DNA of 5,505 nucleotides, taken from NCBI GenBank assembly GCA_045595425.1, contig JAZOAL010000154.1, positions 1-5,505 of the forward strand. Reading direction: 5' to 3'. Shown here one piece after another: positions 5,101 through 5,505 of the stretch. The first letter of the stretch is position 1; each line of letters starts with the position of its first letter. The position numbers and the translations under genes were made by a program. This DNA comes from SIG710 sp045595425 (GTDB taxonomy: Bacteria > Bacillota > Clostridia > Oscillospirales > CAG-272). Under the pieces are notes generated by a model. It worked only from the letters and a program-made list of their open reading frames with translations, did no database searches and was not told where the DNA came from.

Positions 5101-5505
5101 GCACAGTTCGTTCTGCAAGCGTTGTTGACTACGCTTATCTTGTATACAGAGTTATAGATGCAAACGGTGTGTCTATGGATCCCGGTTATGTTGAAATTCC
5201 GATAGCGCATCGCAGAAGAGCCGTTATTACAGCAAGCTCGGATTCCGAGATAGTTGTTCAGCCTTCCGATAAGCAGGTATATACGGTTAAATGGGTATAC
5301 ACAACAACACAGATAACCAATCTCACACCTGCCACTCTCAACAGCAAGTATAATTCCACATCTTCTAAATACAAAGGAAATGAGAGTATTCAAGCAAAGA
5401 ACGACGGTGAGCAGATCAGAGTTGCAACCTCCTTTGCTCAGCCCAATGACGGAAAGACTGTTTATAAGTATGTCTACATTATGCTTGTAGATGCTTCCGG
5501 CAATA
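2145..5505 (+). CDS. Secreted SLH-domain surface protein with beta-helix-like region and repeat array (3' end beyond window)
   Basis: The frame is open for 1120 codons and runs off the right edge, so the protein is longer than this. It begins with a signal peptide: basic MRKTFRR, a hydrophobic core at 8-23, and a probable cut after ASA (residue 27) or one residue later. Three SLH domains follow at about 31-82, 90-140 and 153-207. Each carries the conserved core, namely VKRAEF (67-72), LTREEA (128-133) and LRRAQA (194-199). SLH trimers bind secondary cell-wall polysaccharide, so the N-terminus is the anchor. Residues about 212-373 are a ladder of short Val/Ile/Thr/Gly/Asn-rich strands like a parallel beta-helix. 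Residues 384-1120 are divergent modules of about 100-120 residues rich in Tyr, Ser, Thr and Asn. No catalytic motif was recognised. A structural S-layer protein or adhesin is the best guess. An SLH-anchored enzyme with a catalytic domain beyond the edge remains possible. Confidence 0.9.
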   Translation, partial: MRKTFRRVLASLICVLMLAASLLPASAAPTYTDAVEGDWYYEFVTYMSGKGIINGYTDSTFRPNNYVKRAEFIKMMVETFGLEDETSISYTDVDSGDWYYSYYRKAAAQGFLTEVFTSKTTMDPEKYLTREEAAALLMAYMDYPDEDKAAVSYFADYNSISTAYKNYVLQAVDAKIIDGFDDDGVRNFRPKESLRRAQAAKILSTAAGTIADKDVNGALDFSDSDNLIVTENVSVKNLTIPGNVIISEGVSSGTVTFMNCEIEGFVSNRSSATVVFSGCTVEEINNWASGSEVELKQATEVSAVNVYAPNTTVEFFTNSSVDDFIVESGSSGVNVTGTGSIDKLVIKATNFKSTITPKDCEIASNISSANIGGVSYKDGVKGTPSIEWTSGNEYLDIETYMNGTVRYYYTTSASVPAKTAFNTNYNNADIKGSFDVLADRSYSERIDGPEIEDAAYVAVALLNATNVVSTPVVINRESAKYGFEVSPTISVSGGKDYVKLSPKSPGTLYYYYTSDSDIPSSYSSAMSIYNQTDTDLKDSMSYSSTGSSSKATKSVDVVSSYTYCVFFFLGNDDTRYVPVMVERPYMTNGLNAEPYVIIAEKDDGKDILTINAGSSGSVKWFYTNSTANFTSSNFDAEYSATPSNLRGSKSLSANKSTDVELAKKSDAVGYDYVIIEFGNNLPTRIQRRTSVTGFSIAPTAMKTTKTDLISFTTVGAGKIWYMYIDSARNFSTESFMSTYNTVNDKYKGNESTTGFAQELTSGEKSADISYGYIAFMYKDSYGEHKPVVVERKAIGHGFKETPTVKFDTDNKITILNLTATAMYDIQYFATNTYYSESALVSEFTHLVNDPNLKVISKTDVVVKNNDYNLKMSDEYKYIAVRARYNNDVMFSPVLITVDTVDDGLKPRTDGLGSDAWIDFGYSGVYDEITIKANPNTYGGTFQYYYSKTEPKTAADFNKIFGDRSLPSGSKELDQASTGAEKTYIFSTVRSASVVDYAYLVYRVIDANGVSMDPGYVEIPIAHRRRAVITASSDSEIVVQPSDKQVYTVKWVYTTTQITNLTPATLNSKYNSTSSKYKGNESIQAKNDGEQIRVATSFAQPNDGKTVYKYVYIMLVDASGN
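2235..2765 (+). other. Triple SLH cell-wall anchoring domain
   Basis: Three consecutive SLH repeats. The first has WYYEFVTYMSGKGIINGY and FRPNNYVKRAEF, with all hallmark positions. The second (WYYSYYRKAAAQGFL ... LTREEA) lacks the usual G-Y/F-x-D-G-x-F loop and carries EVFTSKTTMDPEKY instead. The third has YVLQAVDAKIIDGFDDDG and FRPKESLRRAQA. Charged TRAE-like motifs in each repeat are the known ligand-binding elements of the family for the wall polysaccharide, often pyruvylated. Confidence 0.9.
2778..3263 (+). other. Beta-helix-like ladder domain of the SLH protein
   Basis: Residues about 212-373 show successive short strands of alternating hydrophobic and polar residues separated by Gly/Asn/Ser turns, for example NLTIPGNVIISEGV (237-250), GTVTFMNCEIEGFV (253-266) and ATVVFSGCTVEEI (272-284). 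Cys260 and Cys279 lie 19 residues apart, a rung-like spacing. This is the look of a right-handed parallel beta-helix or solenoid without catalytic residues. It may act as a rigid stalk between wall anchor and repeats. The assignment is by pattern only. Confidence 0.5.
3294..5505 (+). repeat. Tandem array of divergent ~100-120-residue modules (six complete, one cut by the edge)
   Basis: Each module contains motif A, an aromatic strand plus a Ser/Thr/Asn loop and a Phe/Tyr helix-like end. Motif A starts at residues 404, 507, 617, 718, 822, 940 and 1047, for example RYYYTTSA, LYYYYTSD, VKWFYTNS, IWYMYIDS, FQYYYSKT and VKWVYTTT. About 52-62 residues later comes motif B, a Y-x-Y-hydrophobic strand whose second Tyr is at 456, 563, 672, 772, 877, 998 and 1109. 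It is usually followed by a turn and a P-V-x-V strand. Modules begin roughly at 384, 487, 594, 698, 802, 914 and 1025. The aromatic 'YYYT' start recalls chitobiase C-terminal-like (CHB_HEX_C) or other Ig-like beta-sandwich modules, which is inference. Sequence identity between copies is low, so this is an old duplication. Confidence 0.75.

Noticed and set aside
5043..5393. 116-codon Cys-rich minus-strand frame
   Set aside because: It is antisense to the repeat modules. The apparent Cys and Tyr content arises from complementing Ala, Thr and Val codons of the real frame.

Overview
The window looks like a cell-envelope locus of a Gram-positive, low-to-moderate-GC Firmicute, most likely a gut- or rumen-type clostridium. 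Three things point there: a tyrosine-kinase system split into two proteins (membrane adaptor plus soluble kinase, the Gram-positive arrangement), a secreted protein anchored by SLH domains, and very AT-rich intergenic DNA with strong Shine-Dalgarno sequences. The species cannot be named from this sequence alone.

Layout. Positions 1-141 are the right end of an IS3-family insertion sequence: the last 34 codons of its transposase and its right terminal inverted repeat. Only 20 bases later, on the minus strand, ends a two-gene unit read right to left: a Wzz/CpsC-type membrane adaptor (993-1772), then a CpsD/CapB-type BY-kinase (162-941). The 372-base gap 1773-2144 holds two divergent sigma-A-like promoters, a short A/T-rich dyad midway between them, and a roughly 160-base untranslated leader with possible hairpins for the rightward gene. 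From 2145 to the right edge runs one uninterrupted reading frame of 1120 codons with no stop inside the window. It encodes a signal peptide, three SLH domains, a beta-helix-like region, then six complete and one incomplete copies of a divergent module of about 100-120 residues.

How the genes relate. The adaptor and kinase form a known type of pair that controls chain length or export of a capsular or exo-polysaccharide. The SLH protein is predicted to bind a secondary cell-wall polysaccharide and display a long repetitive exterior. Their divergent arrangement around a shared regulatory region suggests coordinated control of surface polysaccharide and surface protein, which is inference. The insertion sequence lies directly beyond the kinase stop, so any further capsule genes of that operon have either been separated from it or lie beyond the element, outside this window.

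Nothing here is clearly a new defence or mobile system. The least familiar parts are the repeat array of the surface protein and its long leader.
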